A DNA stretch of 64,000 bases from Streptomyces camelliae (GCF_027625935.1 NZ_CP115300.1:62001-126000); one strand, 5' to 3'. Shown: positions 17,206 through 25,839, numbered from the stretch's first letter. Notes: a model not told the origin generated them from the sequence alone. Translations and numbers: made by a program.

Positions 17206-17721
17206 CAGAGACGCTGCAGGGCGGCCACCACCATAAGAGGTGACCACCCTGCAGCGTTCGAGCCGCATCGCCACGCAGTCCCGCCCCTTTGAGGTTGGCG
17301 CGCCTGGCTTTGTAGGCGAGTACCAAGAACGCCTGTTGCTCAGCTGCGAGAACACCTGCTTCTACGAGAGAGTGACGTCGCTGAGTTTCGAGAACACCCC
17401 GGTGCTTGCTTCGGGACCCTGGTTGTGCTCTGCACGACGAGGGGGACCAGGTGCTGCCGATCGAGCAGTGGGACCAGGAGGGCGACGCTCGCCGCATCCG
17501 CTCCCGCCCGCACAGCACCCGTCACCGACGTGCCATTCGCCATCGTCCGGGACCTTGTGGCCTGTTTTTGATCTTGCTCTGCCAAAGGAATGCTTGTGAG
17601 AGTTGCGACCGCCGTCGTCATCGTCAGCGTCGGCCCCGTTCGCGCGTGTAGCGACTCTGCGCACGACACTGAGCTCGTGGTGTGCCGCTCGTTAACGGCG
17701 CCCTGAATTATGGGGAGATAC
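17206..17721. other. Gene-poor stretch upstream of terpene-cyclase remnant
   Basis: No complete gene is supported. The minus strand around 17400-17610 has a short coding-like frame (GAVRAGADAASVALLVPLLDRQHLVPLVVQSTTRV) that I cannot assign. The last bases (GGGGAGATAC) are the ribosome site of the 17722 reading frame. Confidence 0.3.
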
Positions 17722-18210
17722 ATGGTTGAGTTCCGGATGCCGGAGTTCCATGCGCCGTTCCCGATGGAGTGCAACCCTCACCTGGCAGAGGCGTCGCAGG
17801 CGATGCGGGAGTGGGCGGAACTCATGGGTTTGGTGCCCACCGAACGGGCGCGCGCCAGATTACGTGCCACAGGTGCCGACCTGTCTGGGGCGCATGTGTG
17901 GCCACGCGCCAGCCTCTCCCTGCTCACCCTTGGTTGCCGGTGGCTGGCGTTGTGCTTCCGGATCGACGACCAGCTCGATGAGGACGATCAAGGGGACCGG
18001 CCGGAGGCGTGTGCCGCCGTGATTGCCGAACTACACCGTGTGCTGGATGGCGGCGTGGCCCAGGATGAAAAGGGCAGCTCTGTCGTACTCCGGGCGTTGT
18101 CGGCGCTGTGGCAGGAGACCTCTGTCAGGACGCCGCAGCACTGGTGGCTTGTTTCAATCCAGCAGACATCGCCCCGTCTGTCAGTGCTGATCGCCATCAT
18201 GGGGATATGA
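17722..18210 (+). pseudogene. Truncated class I terpene cyclase
   Basis: From ATG 17722 (MVEFRMPEFHAPFPMECNPHLAEASQAMREWAELMGLV) the frame matches the N-terminus of bacterial class I terpene synthases. The metal-binding motif appears as ALCFRIDDQLDEDDQ, a DDxxD-type Asp-rich box at about residues 78-88. The protein stays homologous until about residue 145 (LSALWQETSVRTPQHW) and then ends at 166. A functional enzyme is about 320-350 residues and needs the NSE triad, which is absent. The frame ends within the start codon of the next gene, so the 3' half was deleted and replaced. A product is not expected. Confidence 0.75.
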
Positions 18211-18551
18211 CCAACCCGAACCTGACCACCGGCAGTATCTGGCGGCTCCACCACGGCGACCAGGAGATTGCCCGGCTGACCGTAACCGGCGCCGATATGC
18301 CCTGGACGCACGCCGAAGTCGAGACACTTCCTGGTTTTGAAGAGTTCCGTCCCCTCTTCAGTGAGCAAGAGCGAGCTGCCGACGAGGAGGACTGGGAGCG
18401 GGCCGACGCCTGCTACACCCAGATCCGCAGTGCGCTCACCCTGACGTTTCCCGACGGCGGCCCGGTCGCCGAGTTCATGCTGCACATCCACGACGACGGC
18501 ACCGCCGGATGGCGATGGCACGATGAGCCCTTCGACGCGGTGCACCCGTGA
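18207..18551 (+). CDS. Conserved hypothetical protein, first of a coupled pair
   Basis: This 114-residue acidic protein (MTNPNLTTGSIWRLHHGDQEIARLTVTGADMPWTHAEVET...AEFMLHIHDDGTAGWRWHDEPFD) has no signal peptide or membrane segment. The paired beta-strand and acidic-helix pattern (FSEQERAADEEDWERADACYTQIRSALTLTFPDGGPVAEF) looks like a compact alpha/beta domain, but I recognise no named family with certainty. The ATG at 18207 overlaps the end of the terpene-cyclase remnant, and the stop overlaps the next gene's GTG by 4 bp, so it is coupled to 18548-18955. The two probably form one functional unit. Confidence 0.6.
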   Translation: MTNPNLTTGSIWRLHHGDQEIARLTVTGADMPWTHAEVETLPGFEEFRPLFSEQERAADEEDWERADACYTQIRSALTLTFPDGGPVAEFMLHIHDDGTAGWRWHDEPFDAVHP

Positions 18552-18955
18552 CACGCTGGGTTCGCTGCTTCTGGGACGAGGAAGCCGTCTGGTTCTGCTT
18601 CGAGTTGGACGCAGATGGCTATGTGATCCGGCAAGTCGAGTTGCAGGAGCCCGGAAACAAGGCTCTGACCGCTGCCTCGCTGGCCGAGTGGCAAGAAGCC
18701 CAAGGAGACGGTCGGTCAGCTGAATACGAGAGCGGCTACGGTCTGACCGCAGAACCACCCATCTCCGAGTGGGAAGGGCACGACCCGCAGTCGTTGACGG
18801 TCGACGAGTTCGAGATCGTTTGGTCGACCGCCCGCGGTGAGCTTCAGGATCGTCAACGGCGCCTCTCTTCCCGACCACGTCCACCGCTGCGGCTTCCGAC
18901 CAAGAAAGTGCCATCTTCAATGCGAGACCGGCTGTCAAGCGTCTCGCCAACCTGA
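18548..18955 (+). CDS. Conserved hypothetical protein, second of a coupled pair
   Basis: This 135-residue protein begins MTRWVRCFWDEEAVWFCFELDADGYVIRQVELQEP, has a helical middle (AASLAEWQEAQGDGRSAEYESGYG) and EWEGHDPQSLTVDEFEIVWSTARGEL, and a basic, apparently unstructured tail of about 30 residues. I recall similar small streptomycete proteins but no assigned function. The GTG start overlaps the upstream stop (GTGA). The tail composition differs from the domain and could be a frame extension after a 3' truncation. Confidence 0.6.
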   Translation: MTRWVRCFWDEEAVWFCFELDADGYVIRQVELQEPGNKALTAASLAEWQEAQGDGRSAEYESGYGLTAEPPISEWEGHDPQSLTVDEFEIVWSTARGELQDRQRRLSSRPRPPLRLPTKKVPSSMRDRLSSVSPT

Positions 18956-19129
18956 CAAGGTCTTGCTCAGGCGGCATCGCCGTCGCCAGGATCCATGAGA
19001 CACGCCCACCGCACCGCCCACGCATCTTCGCAACGACTCGTCACTGCCCCCAGCAAGTCGCGGTTGAACCTGTCGCCCCGCAGGTCATCAGCCTCGCCCC
19101 TGCAAGATCTAATGAGACGGGACAGCTGC

Positions 19130-19696
19130 TCAGCGCCTCGTCTCGTACCTGGTCAGGACCACGCCGCCGGGAAACGTCCGCGTCTCCACCAGGTTCAGGT
19201 TCACCCAGCTGTCCAGCGCGGTGAAGAACGGCGTGCCGCCGCCCACCAGGACCGGATGGACGGCGATCACGTACTCGTCGATCAGCCCGGCGCGCATGGC
19301 CGCCCCGGCGAGCGTTGCGCCGCCGATGTTCATCGGGCCGCCGTCCTCGGCCTTGAGCCGGGTGATCTCGGCGATCGCGTCGCCGGTGAACAGGCGGGTG
19401 TTCCAGTCGACCTTGTCGATCGTCGAGGAGAACACCACCTTCGGCGTGTCCCGCCAGTTCCGCGCGAACTCGATCTCCGCCGGGGTGGCGCCCGGCTGCT
19501 GGTCGCCGGTCGGCCAGTAGGAGCTCATCGTCTCCCACAGCTTGCGCCCATACAGCGACAGGCCACTCGCCTGCTCGTGGTCGAGCCACCACTGAAACAG
19601 CTCGTCGCTCGGCGGTCCGCTCCAGCCGATGTCGTCGCCGGCCGCGGCGATGTAGCCGTCAACGGTCAGGTTCATGCCGTAGATCAGTTTCCGCAT
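19130..19696 (-). CDS. Dihydrofolate reductase family protein (RibD C-terminal-like)
   Basis: This 188-residue soluble protein carries the DHFR/RibD_C fold motifs: MRKLIYGMNLTVDGYIAAAGDDIGW at the N-terminus, GLSLYGRKLWETMSSYWP, KVVFSSTIDKVDWNTRLF, GGPMNIGGATLAGAAMRAGLIDEYVIAVHPVLVGGGTPFF and a closing beta-strand LTRYETRR. These stand-alone YwjB/YyaP-like proteins are NADPH-dependent reductases with unknown substrates. The ATG at 19696 is chosen because the domain starts there; the frame runs to 19813 without a ribosome site. It is a monocistronic gene. Confidence 0.88.
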   Translation of the reverse strand: MRKLIYGMNLTVDGYIAAAGDDIGWSGPPSDELFQWWLDHEQASGLSLYGRKLWETMSSYWPTGDQQPGATPAEIEFARNWRDTPKVVFSSTIDKVDWNTRLFTGDAIAEITRLKAEDGGPMNIGGATLAGAAMRAGLIDEYVIAVHPVLVGGGTPFFTALDSWVNLNLVETRTFPGGVVLTRYETRR

Positions 19697-20580
19697 GACC
19701 CAGCCTTCCGTCCGTGGGTGTCCGGCGTATAGACCAGCGCGGCGCGGAAAACTCATCGGTGCGCGATCTGGGCTCGAAGGTAGTCCGCGTGCTCGGGGCT
19801 CAACGTGGTGCACTCAGCCGACGCGGGCAAGCCGCCTGATCTCGACCTTGCCCTCGCGAGGAAATGCCACGATTTGAGACTGATCATGGGTGACAAGGCC
19901 GTGAGACAGCCAAGAACGCCCAGATCACGCAAGATCGACATGTCACGAGCAGCGAGACCCTACACAGCCTACGGACGCCACAGGCGACACGCGAGCGACG
20001 TCATTGTCAGTGGCAGCGCCCTGATGGGGCGCGTGACGATGACGAACTCTGCGCTGACCCGCGGTAGCCGCCCCTCTGACAACCCTCTCCCGCATGCGCG
20101 CCCATGATCCACGTCATGCACCGCCGGTGGCACTTCACCGTCGACGGCGTCGCGTCATCCACCCACGCCGACGGGCCGGGGCAGGAACGATTGGATGCCA
20201 CCTTGCCGCTGCGGGTCGGGCCAGTACCAGCCGAACCGGGCCCCGGGCGAGTTGTCCCAGTAACGGCGATACCAGCAAACCCCGGAGTGCTCTAGGTTCC
20301 GCGGTTTCGCGAGCACTTCCGCGTGATCATGAGCACCGTTCGAGCATTTCCGCGTGATCATGGGCAGCAGTAACGTTCAGTGTTGCCACTTGTCGAATGT
20401 TAGCGATCTTCCGGTTTGCGCTGTGCGTCCCCGTCGGCTTCCATGTTCTGGTCCCCTGGCGAAGGCCGCTGAGAACCACGCCCAAGGGGCAGGAGCTGGT
20501 CGACGAGGTTCGTCAGCTGCTCCGACTACTCGACGTACAGCAAGGGCACTGAGCGAGCTCGGGGCCGGCGCGGTGGCCGG
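19697..20580. other. Long gene-poor region with a direct repeat
   Basis: No complete gene is supported over this ~880-bp stretch. It contains the tandem repeat at 20310-20366 and ends against a CoA-transferase remnant on the minus strand. A plus-strand frame PKGQELVDEVRQLLRLLDVQQGH ending near 20550 is coding-like but unassignable. Confidence 0.4.
20310..20366. repeat. Two 26-bp direct repeats (CGAGCAyTTCCGCGTGATCA)
   Basis: Copies at 20310-20335 and 20341-20366 differ at 2-3 positions and are spaced 31 bp apart. They share CTTCCGCGTGATCATG/TTTCCGCGTGATCATG. Repeats of this style are seen at the ends of IS21-like elements, but there is no transposase here. They could also be binding sites. 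Confidence 0.6.
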
Positions 20581-20754
20581 CCCGCCGCTGTTGGACACGA
20601 CGCGCAGGCCGGTGGAGCCCCGGGCGTCCAGGGCTTGGATGAGGACGGCACGGATGCCGCGCGGGCCAAAGTCGCCTACCGGACGCTGCGGCTCCGTCGG
20701 GATTGCCGTCACGGCCTGCGCGGCTGAGTGCAGCGCCCTGTCCGCTGCGGTGGA
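20581..20754 (-). pseudogene. 3-oxoacid CoA-transferase subunit A N-terminal remnant
   Basis: The minus strand reads DRALHSAAQAVTAIP, then VGDFGPRGIRAVLIQALDA, then RGSTGLRVVSNSGG. This matches the start of CoA-transferase alpha subunits (SAAEAVADIPDG; GGFGLCGIPEALIDALL; GVTGLEVVSNN). The conserved glycines are partly changed, there is no start codon with a ribosome site, and the remaining ~190 residues are absent. It is a decayed fragment. Confidence 0.55.
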
Positions 20755-20792
20755 GTCCTTTCGTTCGCGTGTTGTTCGGCGGGAGGTCGTGG

Positions 20793-22208
20793 TCAGACGA
20801 GAGTGCGTGAGTGAACCGGTTCGGCAGCGTTCTTCGGGTGTCGGGCCCGCTGGGTGATCAGTCCGGCGACGACGGCGACGGCGGTGACCAGGAGCGTCAG
20901 CAGGAGCGATCGCCGACTTCCGGAGTCGGCCGCCATGCCGGCGATGATCGCCAGGAGTGCCGCGAGGACGAGCAGGCTCAGCCAGGGGTAGGCCCACATG
21001 CGGACGGTGAGAGCTTCGGGCCGCTCCCGCATCAGCCGGGCACGCCCGCGCAGGTGGGTGACCGTGATGCACAGGTAGACCACGACGGCGACGGCGCCGG
21101 AGGAGTCGAGCAGGAACTGGTAGACGGCCGTGGTGGGCAGGAAGTAGTTGGCCACGACGGTGAGCAGACCGATGCTGGAAGCGGCGAGGACAGCCGGTGC
21201 GGGCACGCCGAGCCGGGTGGTGCGGGCGAACAGCGCTGGGGCTTCGCCTCGTTCGGCCAGGGAGTGGAGCATCCGGGAGGAGGAGTAGATACCGGAGTTC
21301 AGACAGGACAGGACGGCGGTGAGCACGATGAAGTTCATCGCGGTGCCGGCGAAGGGGACGCCGAGGTGGCTCAGGACGGCGACGTAGGGGCTGTCGGTGA
21401 CTGCGGTGGAGTTCCAGGGCAGCAGCATCACCACGATGGTGATCGAGCCGATGTAGAAGAGCAGGATGCGCCAGACGACGCTGTTGATGCCGCGCCGCAC
21501 GGCCTGGGCGGGATCCTTGGCCTCACCAGCGGCGATGGTGACGACTTCGGTGCCGAAGTAGGAGAAGAAGACGACCAGCGATGCCTGGAGCACGGCCAGC
21601 CAGCCGTTGGGGGCGAAGCCGCCGTGGCCGAGGAGGTTGGTGGTCCCGGGGGCGCTGGTGTTCGGGAGTGCGCCGAGGACGGCGGCGAGTCCGATGAGCA
21701 GGAAGGCGATGATCGCCGCCACCTTGATCATGGCGAACCAGAACTCGAAGGTGCCGAAGGACTCGACGCGGGCGAAGTTGACCGCGATCAACGCGACCAT
21801 GAGGACGAGGGCGGCCAGCCAGGTGGGTATGGCGGGCAGCATGTGGTGGGCGACGGCCGCACCGGCGATGGCTTCGAATCCGACGGTGATGCACCACTGG
21901 TAGGCGTACAGCCATCCCACCGACAGCCCGGCCCAGGGGCCCAGCTCGCGGCCGGCGTAGCTGGAGAAGGAACCGGTCTCCGGCTGGGCGACCGCCATCT
22001 CGGCCAGCATGCGCATCACCAGAACGGCCAGGGCGCCGATGGCGGCGTAGGCCACCAGTACGGCAGGTCCGGCCTGGCGGACGGCGCTGCCGCTGCCGAC
22101 GAAGAGCCCGGCGCCGATGACGCCGCCAATCGCGATCATGGACATCTGCCGGTTGCCCAGCGCACCGCGCAGTCGGGCAGAGGCGTTCGTGTGAGCCGAA
22201 GGTTTCAC
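20793..22208 (-). CDS. APC-superfamily amino acid permease
   Basis: This 471-residue protein has 12 predicted membrane helices. The N-terminal amino-acid-transporter signature reads LRGALGNRQMSMIAIGGVIGAGLFVGSGSAV, the substrate-binding GVIGAGLF loop. ARELGPWAGLSVGWLYAYQW and YFGTEVVTIAAGEAKDPAQAVRRGINSVVWRI match the GABA/aromatic amino-acid permease branch (AAT/GabP). The GTG at 22208 follows AGGAG. It is divergent from the C45 gene; between them lie two ATGCAA-type palindromes. It probably imports an amino acid or amine that the aminotransferase at 24505 degrades or makes. Confidence 0.92.
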   Translation of the reverse strand: MKPSAHTNASARLRGALGNRQMSMIAIGGVIGAGLFVGSGSAVRQAGPAVLVAYAAIGALAVLVMRMLAEMAVAQPETGSFSSYAGRELGPWAGLSVGWLYAYQWCITVGFEAIAGAAVAHHMLPAIPTWLAALVLMVALIAVNFARVESFGTFEFWFAMIKVAAIIAFLLIGLAAVLGALPNTSAPGTTNLLGHGGFAPNGWLAVLQASLVVFFSYFGTEVVTIAAGEAKDPAQAVRRGINSVVWRILLFYIGSITIVVMLLPWNSTAVTDSPYVAVLSHLGVPFAGTAMNFIVLTAVLSCLNSGIYSSSRMLHSLAERGEAPALFARTTRLGVPAPAVLAASSIGLLTVVANYFLPTTAVYQFLLDSSGAVAVVVYLCITVTHLRGRARLMRERPEALTVRMWAYPWLSLLVLAALLAIIAGMAADSGSRRSLLLTLLVTAVAVVAGLITQRARHPKNAAEPVHSRTLV

Positions 22209-22250
22209 TGGGGCTCCTGACCTTGGGAGGAGGGACGGGAGCAACAGGTT

Positions 22251-22268
22251 ATGCAACTCAAATTGCAT
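22251..22268. promoter_or_regulatory. Operator palindrome ATGCAACTCAAATTGCAT
   Basis: This 18-bp site has perfect 6-bp arms (ATGCAA/TTGCAT) in an AT-rich island between the divergent permease and C45 genes. It matches 14 of 18 positions of the palindrome at 25822-25839 upstream of the aminotransferase. The likely ligand is the MurR/RpiR protein at 23550. Confidence 0.65.
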
Positions 22269-22280
22269 GATGTAGTAGCG

Positions 22281-22298
22281 TTGCAATTAAATTTACGT
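22281..22298. promoter_or_regulatory. Weaker second copy of the ATGCAA operator
   Basis: TTGCAATTAAATTTACGT, 30 bp from the first site, matches the 25822 palindrome at 12 of 18 positions. Two half-turn-phased sites would suit cooperative binding of a multimeric RpiR-family regulator. Confidence 0.4.
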
Positions 22299-22366
22299 CA
22301 CGCGTTCACGGCAGGCGCGCCCGGCCGGAAGCGGTCGGCGCAGCCCAACCGGCAGGAGGTCGGAAG

Positions 22367-23506
22367 ATGGGGACAGAGATCCGTGAGCAGGAACTCGCCG
22401 GGCTGCGGTGGCTGGTCGTCTCCGGGGAGCGGACGGAAGTGTTCCGAGCCCTCGGCCAGGCCGCCCGCGCCGATGTCCACGCGGTCCAGGACGCCCTGCC
22501 CGAACGCTCCGCGCTGCACGGTTGGGCGGCGACCGAGCGGGGGCGGATCCGGGTCCGCCGAGTGCTCGACGCCACGCACGCCGCGTACGGTCGGCAGCTG
22601 GCCGAGCTGCGCGCCCTCGCCGCCGGCGCCGGAGCGGACTTCCACGACCTGCTGCTGGCCAACCTCCGCGGCGACCTCGGGGTCGACGACGGCACCGGCT
22701 GCACGGACCTCGGCTGGCGCCGGACGCGTTCCTACGTTGCGCACAACGAGGACGGGGCGCCCGCCCTCGACGGCCGGCTGATGCTGCTCACCCTGCTCGT
22801 CGACGGGGACGTGCCGGTGACGGTCCAGTGGTATCCGGGCTTCCTGCCCGCCAACACCTTCACGGCCACCGGCCACGGCCTGGTCTGGGGCATCAACCAC
22901 ATCCAGGCCGCTCGTCCGGCCGACGCCCCGGGACGACACTTCGTCGCCCGCGCCCTGCAGCAGGCTCCGACCCTGGACGCGGCCGTCGACCACCTGCGCG
23001 CCCGCCCGAGCGCCGGCGGCTTCGCCTACACGATCGGCGACCGTGCCGAGGGCCGGGTCGTCGTCGTGGAGAGCGCCGCCGGGCGCACCGCCGTGGTGGA
23101 GGCCGACCCGGCCCACCACCCCCTGCACTGGCACACCAACCACCTGCGCCACCTGCCCGACCCGGCGGACGCGCCCACCGCCGCCCCGGCCGCGAACGAC
23201 GGCGCGCGGGCGGCCCGCAGCCTGGGCCAGTTCGAGGAGAGCGTCGCCCGCGGCAAGGCCCTGAGCACTCTGGCCGTCCCTGCCGACGACCCCGGCGCGC
23301 AGTGGTTCCTGGACATCCTCACCGCGGCGCCGCTGCCCCACGGGGTACACCGCACGGCCGCAGGCACCGACCCGCTGATGACTCTGTGCTCAGTGGTGGC
23401 CGACCTCACCGACGACCGGATCACGGTGTGCGGACCGGCCGGGAAGACCGCCGAGATGGCGCTGTCGGACTTCGCACACGGGCGTGCCGGCGCCGCCACC
23501 GGGTGA
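22367..23506 (+). CDS. C45 family peptidase / acyl-CoA:6-APA acyltransferase-like Ntn hydrolase
   Basis: This 379-residue protein belongs to the C45 (isopenicillin N acyltransferase-like) Ntn-hydrolase family. The autoprocessing site is GTGCTDLGW, where Cys (about residue 112) would become the N-terminal nucleophile after self-cleavage. Family motifs RSYVAHNEDG, VQWYPGFLPANTFTATGHGLVWGINHI and FVARALQQAPTLDAAVDHL follow. No signal peptide is seen. The ATG at 22367 lies after GGAGGTCGG. It is the first gene after the shared operator region and is followed 43 bp later by the RpiR regulator. Together with the permease and aminotransferase it suggests hydrolysis of an N-acylated amino compound; the substrate is unknown. 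Confidence 0.85.
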   Translation: MGTEIREQELAGLRWLVVSGERTEVFRALGQAARADVHAVQDALPERSALHGWAATERGRIRVRRVLDATHAAYGRQLAELRALAAGAGADFHDLLLANLRGDLGVDDGTGCTDLGWRRTRSYVAHNEDGAPALDGRLMLLTLLVDGDVPVTVQWYPGFLPANTFTATGHGLVWGINHIQAARPADAPGRHFVARALQQAPTLDAAVDHLRARPSAGGFAYTIGDRAEGRVVVVESAAGRTAVVEADPAHHPLHWHTNHLRHLPDPADAPTAAPAANDGARAARSLGQFEESVARGKALSTLAVPADDPGAQWFLDILTAAPLPHGVHRTAAGTDPLMTLCSVVADLTDDRITVCGPAGKTAEMALSDFAHGRAGAATG

Positions 23507-23549
23507 CCCCGTAGCCCCGGTACGGCCGTTTCGAGAGAGAATTCCTCGC

Positions 23550-24449
23550 ATGGCCACAGCATCGCGGCGACCTCCGCAGACCTACGACGAGCTCGTCGCC
23601 ACCCTCCACAACCCGGCGACGCCGCTGACCCGCTCCCAGCGGCTCCTGGCCGACCGTGTCATGGCCGACCCGGAAGGCGTGGCGTTCATGACCATCTCGG
23701 AGCTGGCGTCCGCCGTCGGCGTCAACGAGGCCACCGTGGTGCGCTTCGCCACCAGCCTCGGCCTCGATGGCTACCCCGGGCTGACCAGACTGTGCCGGGA
23801 ACACCTGCGCGAACAGGTGCACCTGCTGCGCCGCTACGACAACCTGGAGCAGCTGGGGGCCGACGGCGGAAACCTGCTTCAGCAGGCGGCCGCGGTGGAA
23901 GGGGCCAACCTCGCCCGTACCTTCGCCCGGATCGACCCCGACACCTGGGAGGCCGCCGTCAAGGCGCTGGCCGAGGCCCCCCGCGTCCACGTCATGGGCC
24001 TGCGCAAGTGCCACGCTCCGGCGTATCTGCTCGGCTACCTGCTGCGGATGCTGCGCGAGGACGTGGAAACCGTCACGCTGGGCACGGGCACGCTCACCGA
24101 CGACCTGCGCCGGGTCCGGGAGGGCGACTGCTTCGTGACCATCGCGATCCGCCGCTACAGCGCGGAGACGGTGCGGGCCGCGGCCTGGGCCCGGGCGCGC
24201 GGTGCCCGCTGCGTGGCGCTGACCGACAACCCCTCCTCGCCGCTGGCGTCCTCGGCCGAGCAGGTCTTCTTCGTGGACGCCTCCAGCCCGTCGGTGCTGC
24301 GCTCGCTGACCGCGTTCACCGCGCTGGTCCAGGCGCTCGCCACCGGGGTCGCCCAACTGCGCGGGCACCAGGTGCGTTCGACGTTGCTGCAGGAAGAAGA
24401 ACTGCTGGAGGAGTTCGGCGCCTACGCCCCGGACACGCCCCAGCCGTGA
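23550..24449 (+). CDS. MurR/RpiR family transcriptional regulator
   Basis: This 299-residue protein has an N-terminal HTH_6 domain (TRSQRLLADRVMADPEGVAFMTISELASAVGVNEATVVRFATSLGLDGYPGLTRLCREHL, about residues 25-85). A SIS sugar/phospho-ligand domain follows (VHVMGLRKCHAPAYLLGYLLRML; GDCFVTIAIRRYSAETVRAAAWARARGARCVALTDNPSSPLA). The SIS pocket here has IRRYS in place of the usual SGxS, so the ligand may not be a sugar phosphate. It is cotranscribed with the C45 gene and is the natural candidate to bind the ATGCAA palindromes at 22251, 22281 and 25822. Confidence 0.92.
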   Translation: MATASRRPPQTYDELVATLHNPATPLTRSQRLLADRVMADPEGVAFMTISELASAVGVNEATVVRFATSLGLDGYPGLTRLCREHLREQVHLLRRYDNLEQLGADGGNLLQQAAAVEGANLARTFARIDPDTWEAAVKALAEAPRVHVMGLRKCHAPAYLLGYLLRMLREDVETVTLGTGTLTDDLRRVREGDCFVTIAIRRYSAETVRAAAWARARGARCVALTDNPSSPLASSAEQVFFVDASSPSVLRSLTAFTALVQALATGVAQLRGHQVRSTLLQEEELLEEFGAYAPDTPQP

Positions 24450-24452
24450 GCC

Positions 24453-24493
24453 GCCGGGCCGGTGCCGCACGACACCCGTGCGGGCCGCCCGGC
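24453..24493. terminator. Bidirectional hairpin between convergent genes
   Basis: A nested inverted repeat (GCCGGGC/GCCCGGC outer arms, CCGCAC/GTGCGG inner arms) lies in the 55-bp gap between the RpiR gene and the convergent aminotransferase gene. It is probably a shared terminator. Confidence 0.6.
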
Positions 24494-24504
24494 GCCCGCA
24501 GGCC

Positions 24505-25755
24505 TCAGCCCCGTGCCGTCAGTGCGGCGAGCGCACCGCGCAGGTGCTCCAGGGAGGCCGCGATCCACGGCAGCCGCAGCGGGTCGCCGCTGCGCAACGC
24601 CGCCCAGCGCTCCGCCTCGGACTCCCCGTACAGCAGGCTGGTAGCCACCCTGGCGCGCAGTCCGCCAGCCGCGTCCCCGAACGCCTCACCGGCGAGCACA
24701 CCGACCCCGTGCTCCTCCAGCAGGGCTGCGGCCAGCCCCGCACCGGTGTCGATGCCCCGGGCGGCGAGGATGGGCCGCACCGGCTCGAAGTCCGGGTAGA
24801 GGTAGAAGCCCGCCTCGGGACGGCGGCAGACCGCACCGGCCGCCGTGAACTGCTCGTACACCGCCGCCGCGACCGTCGCATGCAGCCCACGAGCGGCATC
24901 GATGTGGTCCAGCACCTCGGGCGGCTCCTGCAGGATGTGCGTGGCGGCGGCCTGCATCGGCGCGGCCAGGCTGGACCACACCTCGCTGGCCACCCCGACA
25001 AGCTCGCGCATCAGCCGCTCACCCCAGGGACCCGACGGCACCCGGGCGAATCCGATACGCCAACCGCCCAGAGCCATCGACTTGCTCAACCCGCTGGTGA
25101 CCACGGTGCGTTCGGGCAGGTAGCCGAGGGCGCTGGGAGCCTTGCCGAAGTGGCACAGCTCGGCGTAGATCTCGTCGCAGACCACTGCCAGACCATGCCG
25201 CTCGGCGATCTCGCAGACCGCACGCAGGTGTTCCTCGCGGGCGATCGTCCCCGTGGGATTGTCCGGCACCGTCACCACCAGGACACCGGGGTTCGCCCCG
25301 GCCGCGCGCGCGTCGGCCAGCGCCTGCTCCAGCAGCTCCGGATCCGGAACGCCGCCCGCCTCCGCCGGCACCGGCACGCTGATGGTCTTCTTGCCCACCA
25401 GCGCTGTCTGGGCCGCGTAGCTGACCCACGCCGGGCACGGCAGCACCACGTCCCCCGGCAGCGCGGCGAGCAGCGCGAACAGCAACGCCTTGCTGCCGGG
25501 GGCGAACAGCACTTGCTCGGCTCCGGTCTCCACTCCGCGCCTGCCGAACCACCCGGCAGCGGCCTCGCGGACCTCCCGCGACCCGACGACGGCCCCGTAT
25601 CCGTTGCGCCCGGCCGCCGCCGACAACACCTGGGCGACCGAATCCGGCACCGGCAGCCCCGCCTCACCGAACCCCAGGTGCAACACCCTCTCCCCCGCCG
25701 CCCGGCGAGCCCGCAGTGTCTCGTTGATGGCCAAGGTCGCCGAATGCATGGTCAC
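24505..25755 (-). CDS. PLP-dependent class I/II aminotransferase
   Basis: This 416-residue fold-type I enzyme shows VLHLGFGEAGLPVPDSV near the start, NGYGAVVGSREVREAAAGWFGRRGV, and the PLP-binding VPDNPTG loop. Then come DEIYAEL (Asp binding the PLP nitrogen) and the Schiff-base Lys in SGLSKSMALGGWRIGF. The C-terminal RVATSLLYG carries the substrate-binding Arg. It resembles aspartate-type aminotransferases; the donor is unknown. The GTG at 25755 (ATG at +6 is an alternative) follows AAGGAG. Its upstream region contains the best copy of the ATGCAA operator, linking it to the permease/C45/RpiR unit even though it is on the other strand. Confidence 0.92.
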   Translation of the reverse strand: MTMHSATLAINETLRARRAAGERVLHLGFGEAGLPVPDSVAQVLSAAAGRNGYGAVVGSREVREAAAGWFGRRGVETGAEQVLFAPGSKALLFALLAALPGDVVLPCPAWVSYAAQTALVGKKTISVPVPAEAGGVPDPELLEQALADARAAGANPGVLVVTVPDNPTGTIAREEHLRAVCEIAERHGLAVVCDEIYAELCHFGKAPSALGYLPERTVVTSGLSKSMALGGWRIGFARVPSGPWGERLMRELVGVASEVWSSLAAPMQAAATHILQEPPEVLDHIDAARGLHATVAAAVYEQFTAAGAVCRRPEAGFYLYPDFEPVRPILAARGIDTGAGLAAALLEEHGVGVLAGEAFGDAAGGLRARVATSLLYGESEAERWAALRSGDPLRLPWIAASLEHLRGALAALTARG

Positions 25756-25821
25756 GGCGCCCCACTCTCCTTACAGGGATCGACACGGGCAGTGCAAGCA
25801 CGACTGCACAAATAAGAGTAC

Positions 25822-25839
25822 ATGCAAATTTATTTGCAT
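25822..25839. promoter_or_regulatory. Operator palindrome ATGCAAATTTATTTGCAT
   Basis: This is a perfect 8-bp inverted repeat with a 2-nt centre in an AT-rich patch, about 67 bp upstream of the aminotransferase start. It is the strongest match to the palindromes at 22251 and 22281 and probably binds the same regulator. Confidence 0.7.

Noticed and set aside
18968..19110. Coding-like minus-strand frame (GEADDLRGDRFNRDLLGAV...) after the DHFR-family gene
   Set aside because: No start codon or ribosome site and no recognised family; too short to support as a gene.
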